A stretch of DNA of 64,000 nucleotides from Rossellomorea sp. BNER (lineage in GTDB: Bacteria; Bacillota; Bacilli; Bacillales; Bacillaceae_B), in contig JANAVG010000009.1 of assembly GCA_024213275.1 (NCBI GenBank), positions 124,001-188,000 of the forward strand, given 5' to 3'. The notes beneath the pieces were generated by a model. That model was not told the DNA's origin. It ran no database searches and was given only the letters and a program-made list of their open reading frames with translations. The position numbers were made by a program, and so were the translations under genes. The first letter of the stretch is position 1. Each line of letters opens with the position of its first letter. This document shows, piece by piece, positions 19,198-27,498 of this stretch.

Positions 19198-19415
19198 TGA
19201 TAAGTGTGGGATGAGCTAGCAAAGATGTATTTGTCTGAAATCCCCATTCATCTCTCCCTTTTCTATAGTATATCCCCTGCCCTTTAATAAGAAAAAGGGG
19301 TTCGTTGGTATTTGATCTGAAGTCTCTTTTACTGTAAAAAGTTGATTTAATATGCTAATAATTAGGTTATATATTCTAATTCGAAAGAACACACGCCGAA
19401 ACATACATTTGGATA

Positions 19416-19456
19416 AAAAGCCGATATTTCCTACGATAAGGGAAATATCGGCTTTT
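19416..19456. terminator. Strong bidirectional hairpin
   Basis: AAAAGCCGATATTTCC and GGAAATATCGGCTTTT form a perfect 16-base stem with an 8-base loop. It insulates the VOC gene from the heme O synthase gene. The rest of this intergenic stretch (19198-19590) shows no gene. Confidence 0.8.
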
Positions 19457-19590
19457 GTTAGGTAACTTGTACATAATAATGTTAAAAAACCGAAACATTT
19501 GTACGAATTAGTATTCAAACTATATATTAGAATATAGAAAGGAACTATCAATAGCATTTGATCATCTAGTAGAAAGTGAGCAGGAGCATA

Positions 19591-20508
19591 ATGAGCAGGA
19601 AAGAAAACCTAGCAACACCGAAACAGAATATGTCTAACATTTTGGCACAAACGGTTAAGACTGGGATTATTAAATCAAATCTAATTCCAATGTTTGCTGG
19701 ATTGACATTGGCTTTATATACCTATCAGATTAGCCTGATTGAGAAACTCCCTGAAATACTATTTGCTTTGATTGGTTCGATTTTAGTAATGGGAGCAGCT
19801 GGGGCATTTAATAACTTATATGATCGAGATATTGATTCAATTATGGAAAGAACTAAAAACAGACCAACTGTGACAGGAGAAATAAAGCCTAAGGCTGTAT
19901 TATGGCTTGGGATCTTAATGTCTATCTTTGGAATCGTTTTTCTTGCATTAACAACTCCTCTGGCAGCACTTCTAGGATTTCTAGGATTGTTTTTTTATGT
20001 TGTTCCGTATACGATGTGGACGAAAAGAAGAACCATTTATAATACGGAGGTGGGAAGTATTTCTGGAGCAATGCCCCCTCTCATAGGATGGGCGACTATG
20101 TATCCAGACATTACACACCCTGCAATACTTGGTCTTTTTGTGATTACAGTCATTTGGCAGATGCCCCATTTCTATGCAATCGCTATTCGCAAACACGATG
20201 AGTATAAGGCTGCAAACGTACCTATGCTTCCAGTAGTCAAAGGGGTTAAAAGAACCTATATCCAAACGAATATTTATTTAATCATTTTAATTGCCATCAG
20301 TTTTCTTTTTATGCCGTTAAGTCTCGGCCTTATGTTAGTAGCCCTTCTATTAAGCATTATATGGCTGATCTTAAGCATTGCCGGTTATAAAAAGATGGAT
20401 TCGGAGAAATGGGCCAAATCCATGTTTGTTTATTCTCTCCTTCATATGACGGTCTTATTTTCAACTGTCATTATCTATTCTCTTATGGGAATTTTATTTG
20501 ATTTTTAA
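19591..20508 (+). CDS. ctaB: Protoheme IX farnesyltransferase (heme O synthase)
   Basis: CtaB attaches a farnesyl chain to protoheme to make heme O, the precursor of heme A for cytochrome oxidases. The 305-residue membrane protein has about eight or nine membrane helices. It shows the UbiA-family prenyl-diphosphate motif NNLYDRDIDSIMERTKNRP and a second loop HDEYKAANVPMLPVVKG. Start is the ATG behind CAGGAG. It stands alone between terminators, without ctaA or oxidase genes, so it may be a second copy in this genome. Confidence 0.9.
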   Translation: MSRKENLATPKQNMSNILAQTVKTGIIKSNLIPMFAGLTLALYTYQISLIEKLPEILFALIGSILVMGAAGAFNNLYDRDIDSIMERTKNRPTVTGEIKPKAVLWLGILMSIFGIVFLALTTPLAALLGFLGLFFYVVPYTMWTKRRTIYNTEVGSISGAMPPLIGWATMYPDITHPAILGLFVITVIWQMPHFYAIAIRKHDEYKAANVPMLPVVKGVKRTYIQTNIYLIILIAISFLFMPLSLGLMLVALLLSIIWLILSIAGYKKMDSEKWAKSMFVYSLLHMTVLFSTVIIYSLMGILFDF

Positions 20509-20570
20509 AAATGGATTTACTCCACGGTAAATGTCGATTTTCATTACTTCCCTGTTCGACTTAAATGACA

Positions 20571-20606
20571 AAAGCTCCCCTCCGAATGAGGAAGGGAGCT
20601 TTTTTT
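20571..20606 (+). terminator. Terminator of ctaB
   Basis: AAGCTCCC and GGGAGCTT pair around a loop in which CTCC also pairs with GGAA; a run of seven T follows. Between it and the next gene (20607-20827) nothing else is seen. Confidence 0.85.
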
Positions 20607-20827
20607 AGATTGGGCTTCTCCATTTGCCTTCCGACAATCTAACCATCTAGAAACTGTAATAAAGCGAGCCGATTCTCAATACATTTGCCCAAATCAAGGA
20701 ACGACAGACGGAATCCCCTGATTAATAAGGATTTAATTCTTTTCCTCCTACCTATTACACTATAAAAAATGCATGTATACCTTATCCCAACCAAAGGGAA
20801 TTAAATAATTTCCGAAGTTTCATTCTA

Positions 20828-22012
20828 TTATAAGAAGACTCCAATAACGGTTGCTGACAAAATGGATGCAAGTGTTGATCCAAGTAGTAGCTTTAAACCA
20901 AATTTGGCTACCACGTCCCCTTGTTTTTCATGCAGCGCTTTAACGGAGCCTGTAATAATGCCAATTGAACCGAAGTTGGCAAAGCTGATAAGGAAAACAG
21001 ATACAATACCAATGGTTTTATCGGTTAAACTGCTTGCGATCTCCTTAAAGTCCTGCATAGCTACAAATTCATTTGTAACTATTTTAGTAGCCATGATACT
21101 GCCTGCCTTAACGATATCAGATGCTGGAACACCCATTAAAAATGCAATAGGGGCAAAAATGTACCCAAGAAGAGATTGAAATGAAGTGTGGAAAATTAAT
21201 AAAAATAGGTCATTAATGAGGTTCATTAAAGCAATGAAACCAATCAACATTGCACCCACAATGATAGCGATTTTTAAACCATCAAGAATACTTTCACTAA
21301 TCATCTGAAAGAAAGAGAGTTTCTTCTCACCGCCTTGAGTCTCAAGCAAATCGTCCTCATTATCCAGGTCATAAGGGTTAATAATATTGGCTACAATTAA
21401 AGCCGATAAAATGTTAACAGCGATTGCCGTCACAACATATTTAGGCTCTATCATTGTCATATATGCACCAACAATCGCAATACTGACCGCACTCATCGCA
21501 GATGTACATAATGTATAAAGACGTTGTTTGGACACAAGACCTAGCTGCTTCTTAGTTGTAAGAAACACTTCGGATTGTCCTAGAATAGCAGAGGAAACGG
21601 CAATATAATTTTCTAGTTTTCCCATGCCATTTAATTTGCTTAGGGCAAGTCCGACATATTTAATAATGAAAGGCAATATTTTAAAATAGTTCAGAATACC
21701 AATAAGGACAGAAATGAAGATAATGGGAAGAAGCACGTCTAAAAAAAACGTGGAAACTCCTTTATTTTTTATGCCGCCAAACACAAAATCGACTCCACTG
21801 ATCCCTAATTTCATAAGATGATCAAAGGTTTTCGAAATAAAACGAATCGAATCAATTCCTATACTTGTGTTCAATAATAGAAAAGCAATAACAAGTTGAG
21901 TGATAATCATGATCATGATAGGTTTCAACTTAATTTTTTTCCGATTATTACTTACCGCATAGCCAGCACTTGCTACAAGTAGCAATCCTGTAATTAAATA
22001 AACAATGTTCAT
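20828..22012 (-). CDS. nupC: Concentrative nucleoside transporter, NupC family
   Basis: This 394-residue CNT permease imports nucleosides with H+ or Na+. About ten hydrophobic helices are visible. Family blocks are FVFGG near residue 79, VSSAILGQSEVFLTTK (with the nucleoside-contacting SEVF), VGAYMTMI and NFGSIGIITGSV. ATG lies behind GGAGAGAAGAA. It is divergent from a TrmB-like regulator, beyond which lies deoD, so uptake and phosphorolysis genes sit together. I saw no purine riboswitch upstream. Confidence 0.9.
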   Translation of the reverse strand: MNIVYLITGLLLVASAGYAVSNNRKKIKLKPIMIMIITQLVIAFLLLNTSIGIDSIRFISKTFDHLMKLGISGVDFVFGGIKNKGVSTFFLDVLLPIIFISVLIGILNYFKILPFIIKYVGLALSKLNGMGKLENYIAVSSAILGQSEVFLTTKKQLGLVSKQRLYTLCTSAMSAVSIAIVGAYMTMIEPKYVVTAIAVNILSALIVANIINPYDLDNEDDLLETQGGEKKLSFFQMISESILDGLKIAIIVGAMLIGFIALMNLINDLFLLIFHTSFQSLLGYIFAPIAFLMGVPASDIVKAGSIMATKIVTNEFVAMQDFKEIASSLTDKTIGIVSVFLISFANFGSIGIITGSVKALHEKQGDVVAKFGLKLLLGSTLASILSATVIGVFL

Positions 22013-22453
22013 TTCTTCTCTCCGCCTTCCACTTATAACTTGTTTAATCTAATTGCATACCCAAACCCTTTAAACCACTCCCTTTGTTTTAAAACCGATT
22101 TAACTACTGGCAACGCTTCCAAACTTGCTTAAATCCGTCACCTAAAAAGGTTACTACTATGTACGTAACTAATTTTAGGTTACGCTGACACGTTTCTTTT
22201 GTCAAACTAAAATTAAGATTTAAAAAATTTAAAAAGATAAGGTTTGGTTGATTTAGACTGGTTAATAGGGCATCCATTTTAATGCTCATTAAACCAAGTT
22301 GAGTTTTGTGTTGCTCTTCAATTGGAACTAGGTAGAGTTTTGATTTAATATTGTTATAGATCGTTTTACTAATTAATAGGCAAAGACAATTTTCTATTTT
22401 TTACACATAAATAAGAATTTTAATAAAACAACGAATGCAGAGTAGGAGGAACT
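22013..22453. other. Divergent promoter region of nupC and the TrmB-like regulator
   Basis: The stretch is AT-rich and must carry promoters in both directions. An inverted pair CACCTAAAAAGGTTAC / GTAACTAATTTTAGGT (about 22139-22176) might be an operator. A 61-codon minus-strand frame lacks a ribosome site and is not called. Confidence 0.4.
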
Positions 22454-23212
22454 ATGCTACAAAAATTTGGGTTTTCACAATATGAAAGTAAAATTTACGA
22501 AGTTCTTGCATCTAGTGAGGAACCAATGGACGCTACGAATATTGTTAAATATTCAGGCGTTCCTAAAGCAAAAATATATGAAGTGATATCACGTATGATT
22601 GAAAAAGGCATGATCATGGATTCGGTATCAGAGAAGAAAAAGCTTTACGTTGCATTGCCTTTGTCCCTCGCAGTTGAGAAACTAACGACAGAATTTCAGG
22701 ACAACATTAAGGAATTAACGATGAATACGTTTAAGAAATCATTTTCTGATGATCGGGTTTGGAGTTTAAAAGTCGCCTCATCTATAAAGGTACAAAGTAA
22801 ACAACTGATTCAACAAGCAAAAAAATCGATTCGAATTTCTACATGGGAAGAAGACTTTATCGAATATAGGCCATTGTTGGAAATGAAAGAGGAAAATGGA
22901 ATTGAAATAGAAGTCCTTGTGGTAGGGAATGTGGAAACCAAGTTATCAAATGTGCATAGTCTTCTACCAGCACAAGAGCATGAAGTTCTAGAACGATATC
23001 GATTAATTATCATCGATGATCGAGAAGCCATTTTTGCAGGTGTAGAAAGTGGTTCATGGCAAGCGATGAAGACGATGTCCAGGCCATTTGTAAAGTTTTT
23101 TACTGAATTCTTTTATCATGATGTCGCTTTAACCAAAATTAACGAAAAACATTATGATCTATTGATGAATGATGAGGAAATAAAAAGGATCCTTATGCAG
23201 TTGAGATATTAA
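22454..23212 (+). CDS. TrmB-family transcriptional regulator
   Basis: The N-terminal winged helix (residues 1-75) begins LQKFGFSQYESKIYEVLASSEEP and continues YSGVPKAKIYEVISRMIEKGMI, typical of TrmB. After a coiled linker, the C-terminal 140 residues form the PLD-like sensor domain used by TrmB proteins to bind sugars. ATG follows AGGAGG. Its neighbours are a nucleoside transporter and a purine nucleoside phosphorylase, so I infer control of nucleoside or pentose use. In archaea TrmB senses maltose or other sugars; the ligand here is unknown. Confidence 0.85.
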   Translation: MLQKFGFSQYESKIYEVLASSEEPMDATNIVKYSGVPKAKIYEVISRMIEKGMIMDSVSEKKKLYVALPLSLAVEKLTTEFQDNIKELTMNTFKKSFSDDRVWSLKVASSIKVQSKQLIQQAKKSIRISTWEEDFIEYRPLLEMKEENGIEIEVLVVGNVETKLSNVHSLLPAQEHEVLERYRLIIIDDREAIFAGVESGSWQAMKTMSRPFVKFFTEFFYHDVALTKINEKHYDLLMNDEEIKRILMQLRY

Positions 23213-23215
23213 TCA

Positions 23216-23245
23216 AAAAGGAATCTGCAGTGCAGATTCCTTTTA
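23216..23245. terminator. Bidirectional terminator between the regulator and deoD
   Basis: AAAAGGAATCTGCA and TGCAGATTCCTTTT form a perfect stem with a very short loop. It serves both convergent genes. Confidence 0.85.
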
Positions 23246-23254
23246 TTAAATTTA

Positions 23255-23959
23255 TTAGGCAGTTGCGGCTTGCAATGCCATGATAATCATATCGTTAAAT
23301 GTAGTTTGTCGTTCCTCTGCCGTTGTTTCTTCGCCCGTAAAGATATGATCACTTACCGTTAAGACGGATAATGCATTTACGCCATGCTTTGCAGCAAGTG
23401 AATAGAGTGCGGCTGTTTCCATTTCAATGGCGAGAACGCCGTAATCCGCTAATTTTTTTACTGGCTCCATACTGTCACGATAGAAAATGTCTGCTGTCAA
23501 TACATTTCCGACACGTACATGCAAGCCTTTCTCCACACATGCATCATACGCCTTCTTCAATAAATCAAAATCCGCACAAGGAGCAAAGTCGAGTCCCGGA
23601 AAAGTAAGACGGTTCATGTTTGAATCTGTGCTAGCCGTCATGGCGATAATAACATCACGAACGTTAACGTCTTTTTGAATAGCCCCACATGTTCCGACGC
23701 GAATTAAGTTTTTCACACCATATTCACGAATTAACTCATTGACATAAATCGAAATAGAAGGAACACCCATACCTGTCCCCTGTACGGATACTCGTTTTCC
23801 ATTAAAGGTTCCCGTATAACCATACATTCCTCGTACTTCATTATAGCAAGTCACATCTTCCAAAAATGTCTCCGCAATATATTGGGCACGAAGCGGGTCC
23901 CCCGGTAAAAGAATACTTTCTGCAATTTCGTTTTGTTTAGCATTAATATGAACACTCAT
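23255..23959 (-). CDS. deoD: Purine nucleoside phosphorylase, DeoD type
   Basis: DeoD splits purine (deoxy)ribonucleosides with phosphate into base and (deoxy)ribose-1-phosphate. The 234-residue protein matches the bacterial hexameric class. It starts [25 protein letters not shown], has GTGMGVPS and RVGTCGAI phosphate-site loops, and [11 protein letters not shown] followed by the SDHI catalytic Asp. The start is fixed by homology, yet the only ribosome site, GGAGGTG, lies about 33 bases upstream of the ATG with a perfect stem-loop in between (see that entry). Nearby nupC and the TrmB-like regulator suggest a nucleoside salvage locus. Confidence 0.95.
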   Translation of the reverse strand: MSVHINAKQNEIAESILLPGDPLRAQYIAETFLEDVTCYNEVRGMYGYTGTFNGKRVSVQGTGMGVPSISIYVNELIREYGVKNLIRVGTCGAIQKDVNVRDVIIAMTASTDSNMNRLTFPGLDFAPCADFDLLKKAYDACVEKGLHVRVGNVLTADIFYRDSMEPVKKLADYGVLAIEMETAALYSLAAKHGVNALSVLTVSDHIFTGEETTAEERQTTFNDMIIMALQAATA

Positions 23960-23964
23960 GAGCC

Positions 23965-23989
23965 TACCGTTACGTGAAAGGTAACGGTA
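23965..23989 (-). promoter_or_regulatory. deoD: Stem-loop between the Shine-Dalgarno and start codon of deoD
   Basis: In the mRNA sense TACCGTTAC, a seven-base loop, then GTAACGGTA form a perfect nine-base-pair stem. On the 5' side lies TAGGAGGTGAA and on the 3' side GGCTC then ATG. With the hairpin formed, GGAGG and ATG would be about nine bases apart, the normal spacing. No other ribosome site is near the ATG. This looks like a spacer hairpin that enables, or switches, translation. Confidence 0.7.
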
Positions 23990-24035
23990 TTCACCTCCTA
24001 ATAAAAAATTATCATACTATTTTTCGCGCTCAATA

Positions 24036-24055
24036 GTTACCACCATAATGGTAAC
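24036..24055. promoter_or_regulatory. Palindrome in the deoD promoter region
   Basis: GTTACCACCATAATGGTAAC is an inverted repeat with seven paired bases per side. It lies about 75 bases upstream of the deoD start, just upstream of a TATGAT -10-like box, so it may be an operator. It shares GTTAC/GTAAC arms with the leader stem-loop. Confidence 0.45.
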
Positions 24056-24065
24056 CTTTTTCGTT

Positions 24066-24338
24066 TTTAAAAACAAGTCTTATTTTAATTATCAATAAAG
24101 ATACGGCTCATATTATTTTTTAAAAAGGACATCTATTAACTTCTTATCTCTCAGCCAATTGGTTAGAAACCCAAAAAGGATTTCTGTCTTTTAGCTTAAT
24201 CATTACCTTATGGCTTTCTATTATGGGATTTACTGCAATAATATTTAATCAAACGTTTGATTAAAAAGAAAAAGCCTCTCCTTATAGTCAGCTGACATGA
24301 AGAAGAAACTTTTAATATACAAAATGTCTTATAACCCA
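24066..24338. other. Intergenic stretch with 22-bp perfect palindrome and possible gene remnant
   Basis: TTTAATCAAACG / CGTTTGATTAAA is a perfect 22-base palindrome at 24244-24265. It resembles a TetR-type operator, though no such regulator is nearby. Just upstream a plus-strand run without start codon reads SYLSANWLETQKGFLSFS, then a hydrophobic segment, and stops in the palindrome. It could be the 3' remnant of a membrane-protein gene. Confidence 0.35.
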
Positions 24339-24827
24339 CTATTTTTCTGACGCCTTCCGAATCACATTTAAGTGCCAAGGTAACCAAAATCCAAAAATAA
24401 GTATGTATACAGGAAGAGACCACCAAGTATTCCAACCCTTTAATTTCATGAATCCAACTTTTACAAGCAACCATTCCGATAGAAAGGCTAAAATGGTAAA
24501 TAGGGTAACGTAGATCCACTTCCTTTTGGGCTTTAAATAATTTAGAAAGATGACGGCATAACAAGGAGCGACGACAATATAACTGATTAAATCAGGCACC
24601 CCTGGCATTTTTGGATTCCCTAAATCGAATACATCTAACCAGCCTGACATGATAATGACATCAAAAAGAAGGGATAAGAAACCACCTACACCAAAGATTA
24701 GGTAAATTTCTTTCCAACTTATATGTTTTGGCATAAAAAGAAGGTAGAGTAAAGATAGTATCCCCAAAGTAATTGGAAGCCATCCACCTTTGGCTGATAA
24801 GTCTAAGTTTGTGATTAACTTCTCCAT
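24339..24827 (-). CDS. Multi-pass membrane protein, CBO0543-like
   Basis: The 162-residue protein has five predicted membrane helices, at about residues 15-32, 40-63, 80-98, 107-130 and 137-155. It is rich in Trp and Pro (WKEIYLIFGVGGFLSLLFD; NTWWSLPVYILIFGFWLPWH). This layout reminds me of the CBO0543 family of small Firmicute membrane proteins, which have no proven function. ATG follows AAGGGGAC. No obvious partner gene is adjacent. Confidence 0.7.
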   Translation of the reverse strand: MEKLITNLDLSAKGGWLPITLGILSLLYLLFMPKHISWKEIYLIFGVGGFLSLLFDVIIMSGWLDVFDLGNPKMPGVPDLISYIVVAPCYAVIFLNYLKPKRKWIYVTLFTILAFLSEWLLVKVGFMKLKGWNTWWSLPVYILIFGFWLPWHLNVIRKASEK

Positions 24828-24997
24828 GGTATGTCCCCTTCCCTTTCATAAGAAAAGTACCTCGTTGATATTTATTTATTAGAAGCATACTATTTCTAAT
24901 ATTTGTAAAGGGTTAACTTAATATACTTATCATTATCAAGGGGAAATTCCAATTTTTGGCGCGGATTACACTTGCCCATTTCTTCTACTTCAGTCTA

Positions 24998-25786
24998 TTA
25001 AAGGGTAACTGGGGACCATTTCCATGTTCCCTTTTCACTTCTCACATGTCCTAATCCAGGGAAAGGATAGTGACAAGCAAACACGAGGGCACCCTTGTCA
25101 ACAGCGTCTTGCAAAAAACGTTTTCGAGTCAGTAATCCTTCTCTTGGTATATTTTCTACATTAATGTGAGAGGGAAGATGCTGCAATGCGGCTGGGTCAT
25201 TAAGGATATCTGACGCCACTAACAATGTCTCACCTTCAGAAACAATAGAGAGGGAAAGATGACCCGGTGTGTGACCTGGCGTATGAATCAATCCAATACC
25301 TGGTGCAATCTCTTTATTTGATTTAATCAGGGTTAGATGGTTTTTTAATGTCTCTAACCTTTTGAATTCTTCTGACTGAGACCTCTCACTCCAATAATCC
25401 CATTCCTCTTTCCTAATAACATGATCTGCATTTTTAAAAGTAGGTTTTCCCTCAAAAGAAACACCCCCGATATGATCCATATGCCCGTGAGTAATAACGA
25501 CTAGATCGATCTCTTCCGGACTGATTCCTTTTGACTTTAAATGGAGAAGCAGTTGCCCGGAAATGGGTTTATGACCTTCTCCAAACCCTGCATCCACTAA
25601 AATTTTCTTATCGTCGGTATTGATGTACAAGAAGTTAAGCGGCGCATTAAACTCATCCGGGATATGGGAAATGATGCTGTCCGGTGTGTTTGAGAAAAAG
25701 AAGTCTTTGGTGACATGAAAGCATCCGTCAGAGATAGCCGTCATTTGAAACTTACCTATTTGAAAAGAAAAGATGTTTGTTTCCAT
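24998..25786 (-). CDS. MBL-fold metallohydrolase
   Basis: The 262-residue hydrolase has the metallo-beta-lactamase signature HGHMDHIGG (zinc ligands), then HTPGHTPGH and late ACHYPFPGLGH. The HTPGHTPGH form is common among lactonase-like or thioester hydrolase members. ATG follows TAGGAGG, 39 bases after sufU, so it may be the last gene of the ferredoxin-sufU transcript. If so, a zinc-dependent enzyme would be expressed in zinc starvation, which makes use of Fe or Mn, or a separate promoter, worth considering. Its substrate is unknown. Confidence 0.87.
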   Translation of the reverse strand: METNIFSFQIGKFQMTAISDGCFHVTKDFFFSNTPDSIISHIPDEFNAPLNFLYINTDDKKILVDAGFGEGHKPISGQLLLHLKSKGISPEEIDLVVITHGHMDHIGGVSFEGKPTFKNADHVIRKEEWDYWSERSQSEEFKRLETLKNHLTLIKSNKEIAPGIGLIHTPGHTPGHLSLSIVSEGETLLVASDILNDPAALQHLPSHINVENIPREGLLTRKRFLQDAVDKGALVFACHYPFPGLGHVRSEKGTWKWSPVTL

Positions 25787-25825
25787 AATTCCTCCTAAAT
25801 CATGTAATCTAAATAAAAAAGCAGA

Positions 25826-26269
25826 TCATAAAAAGTTGGTGTATTCCTGGTGATCCTTTAAGATTCGATCTAATGCTTGCCAAGTCATGAGGGCACAGTT
25901 ATGCCTGGCTCTTAATGTATGTACATCTTGTAATGACAAACTGTCACCTAAATCTATAGATTCAGGTATCTTCCCTTGTCGAATCAAATTCTCCATTGCC
26001 GCCCTAAGATTGGCAACTTCCTGAAGTGATTTATCTTTTATTAATTCAGTCATCATAGATGCAGAGGCCATACTTATACTGCATCCTTCCCCGAGAAAAG
26101 CTGCTTTGTTAATATCTCCGTTATCCATTTTTAAATATAGATTCATTACATCTCCGCAGGTAGGATTTTTATAGTGTACTTTTAATACACCGTCCCCACG
26201 CAGCTCTTCAAAGTTTTTCTTATTTTTATAATGATCGAGGATGACTTGACGATACAAGTTGTCAAGCAT
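25826..26269 (-). CDS. sufU: SufU-type iron-sulfur assembly protein
   Basis: SufU accepts sulfur from the SufS cysteine desulfurase. The 147-residue protein has the SufU insertion and conserved ligands: Cys38 and Asp40 in NPTCGD, Cys63 in GEGCSIS and Cys125 in RHNCALM. In B. subtilis the equivalents bind zinc, so the zinc site looks intact. No sufCDSB genes are adjacent, which makes this a likely paralogue of the one in the main suf operon. It lies 130 bases downstream of the ferredoxin-like gene of the Zur locus; AAGGGGGGA precedes ATG. Whether it shares that promoter is uncertain. Confidence 0.87.
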   Translation of the reverse strand: MLDNLYRQVILDHYKNKKNFEELRGDGVLKVHYKNPTCGDVMNLYLKMDNGDINKAAFLGEGCSISMASASMMTELIKDKSLQEVANLRAAMENLIRQGKIPESIDLGDSLSLQDVHTLRARHNCALMTWQALDRILKDHQEYTNFL

Positions 26270-26399
26270 GAGTAGAATCCCCCCTTGTTAAACAAGTCTT
26301 TACTTTGCCATATAACTTAAGAATGGACGTAGTTCCTCATTGTTTTAGAATCGTTACGGATATTTTTTGGATTGCAGGAAGCTTAAATTTTTTCCCTAC

Positions 26400-26792
26400 T
26401 TATAAAATTTTTGATACTTTCTGTACTTTCTCTTTGTCTTTTGACACACCTTTATTGGTGCATGAACTACGAACAAAACCCTCAACCGTAAATGTATGGC
26501 TCACTTTTTCTTTATAATTTTCATCATCCAAAATGGACTCAATTAAGGGAGAAGCTTCTTCAGGTCTTAGGTCTTTATACCATGTTCCTTTTGGATAATG
26601 AATGGCGACACACTTATCCAGACAACGACCGTTACACCTGGTACGCGTGGTATGGATAACATCATCTAGATTTCGTTCTTGGATTTCTTTCCTGATTGAT
26701 TGGGTCAGCTCTTCTGCTCCAACCATGTTGCAGCTGCTTCCGTTACAGATGAGGATGTGATGCTTCGTATTGCTTAAATCCCAAGTAGCCAT
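26400..26792 (-). CDS. Thioredoxin-like (2Fe-2S) ferredoxin-domain protein
   Basis: The first 95 residues resemble the thioredoxin-fold [2Fe-2S] ferredoxins. The four-cysteine pattern is visible as CNGSSC, then CNGRCLDKC, with the usual YPKGTWYKDLRPEEA tail. The last 35 residues (EGFVRSSCTNKGVSKDKEKV) are an uncertain extension. It lies 31 bases after the broken zinc-free S14 gene and so falls behind the first Zur box. GGAGGT precedes the ATG. Related proteins sit in cobalamin or metal loci. The partner here could be SufU or another Fe-S step, which is inference. Confidence 0.8.
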   Translation of the reverse strand: MATWDLSNTKHHILICNGSSCNMVGAEELTQSIRKEIQERNLDDVIHTTRTRCNGRCLDKCVAIHYPKGTWYKDLRPEEASPLIESILDDENYKEKVSHTFTVEGFVRSSCTNKGVSKDKEKVQKVSKIL

Positions 26793-26823
26793 TCTTAACT
26801 ACCTCCAATTACATTTCTTCATT

Positions 26824-27092
26824 TTACCAGCTTGATTTCTTAACACATGGAATCTGTCCTTTATGTAAGAGTTCTCTAAAGGCGATCCGTGACATCTTGA
26901 ACTTTCTTAAATAACCTCATGGTCTACCTGTTAATTCACATCGGTTGTGCAACCGAGTAGGAGATGAGTTTCTAGGCAGTTTACGAAGTGCTTCGTAGTC
27001 TCCCTTAGCTTTCAATTCTTTTTTTAGTTCCGCGTATTTCACAACTGTTTGCTGACGTTTTTTTCTTTTGCTACTTTAGATTTTTTGGCCAT
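26824..27092 (-). pseudogene. rpsN2: Broken zinc-independent 30S ribosomal protein S14 (rpsN2)
   Basis: The reading starts [11 protein letters not shown] behind AAGGTGG. A one-base loss in an A-run then shifts frame, and the text continues [37 protein letters not shown] and ELTGRP. A TGA replaces the expected CGA, then [18 protein letters not shown] and [12 protein letters not shown] follow to a normal stop. It is the longer, non-CXXC S14 form that replaces zinc-binding S14 during zinc starvation. The total of 269 bases equals 90 codons minus one base. The Zur box lies directly upstream. Two independent lesions suggest real decay, although the homopolymer lesion alone could be a sequencing error. 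Confidence 0.88.
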
Positions 27093-27118
27093 CCTTAAAC
27101 CACCTTTCTTATTTTATT

Positions 27119-27139
27119 AAATCGTAATCATTACGTTTT
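27119..27139 (-). promoter_or_regulatory. Zur box upstream of rpsN2 remnant
   Basis: AAATCGTAATCATTACGTTTT matches the Bacillus Zur operator AAATCGTAATNATTACGATTT at all but one position. It lies 26 bases upstream of the S14 start, so zinc-loaded Zur should repress that transcript. Confidence 0.88.
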
Positions 27140-27244
27140 ATAATGTGAGTGTATCTGTTTTTTCTTTTAAAAGCAAACGGTAAAAGAAATTTTGCATTCA
27201 GCAATAAGCTTGGGGAGAGAAGTTTTTTTCAAGTTTTTCATGAT

Positions 27245-27353
27245 TTAATTTAATTCATCACCAATAAATACGGCTTTATCAATAGGCTCTGAAGGCGTGT
27301 TTATCTTAGCCTAGAAACCCGGATAAAATGAATATTTCAATTACCCCTCTCAT
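27245..27353 (-). pseudogene. Collapsed COG0523 (CobW/ZagA-like) metallochaperone GTPase
   Basis: An ATG opens RGVIEIFILSGFLG, the first strand and start of the P-loop of COG0523 GTPases (normally continuing GAGKTTL). The frame stops at once. In another frame AKINTPSEPIDKAVFIGDELN follows to a stop, similar to the C-terminal end of the CobW_C domain. The middle of the gene, about 350 codons, is gone. It is divergent from dcd-folE2 across the second Zur box, where Zur-controlled COG0523 genes are often found. The N-terminal match is short, so the call is moderate. Confidence 0.55.
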
Positions 27354-27452
27354 AATGAGCAAGTTTTAAAATAGTTAGCGTACAGACAAGAACAAGGTCA
27401 AAAATCCAAGTTGTATTTCTTAAAAAGAAATGTTAAATTGGGTTTATGTTGT

Positions 27453-27473
27453 AAATCGAAATAATTACGTTTT
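27453..27473 (+). promoter_or_regulatory. Second Zur box, upstream of dcd-folE2
   Basis: AAATCGAAATAATTACGTTTT differs from the Zur consensus at two positions. It lies about 80 bases upstream of dcd and 100 bases upstream of the divergent COG0523 remnant, so it could control both directions. Confidence 0.75.
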
Positions 27474-27498
27474 ATGGTTTTATACACATAAGGAGAAT

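Noticed and set aside
19216..19557. 113-codon minus-strand frame upstream of ctaB
   Set aside because: It passes through a perfect 16-bp terminator hairpin and lacks a ribosome site.
22013..22453. Purine riboswitch upstream of nupC
   Set aside because: I looked for the conserved core in the leader and did not find it.
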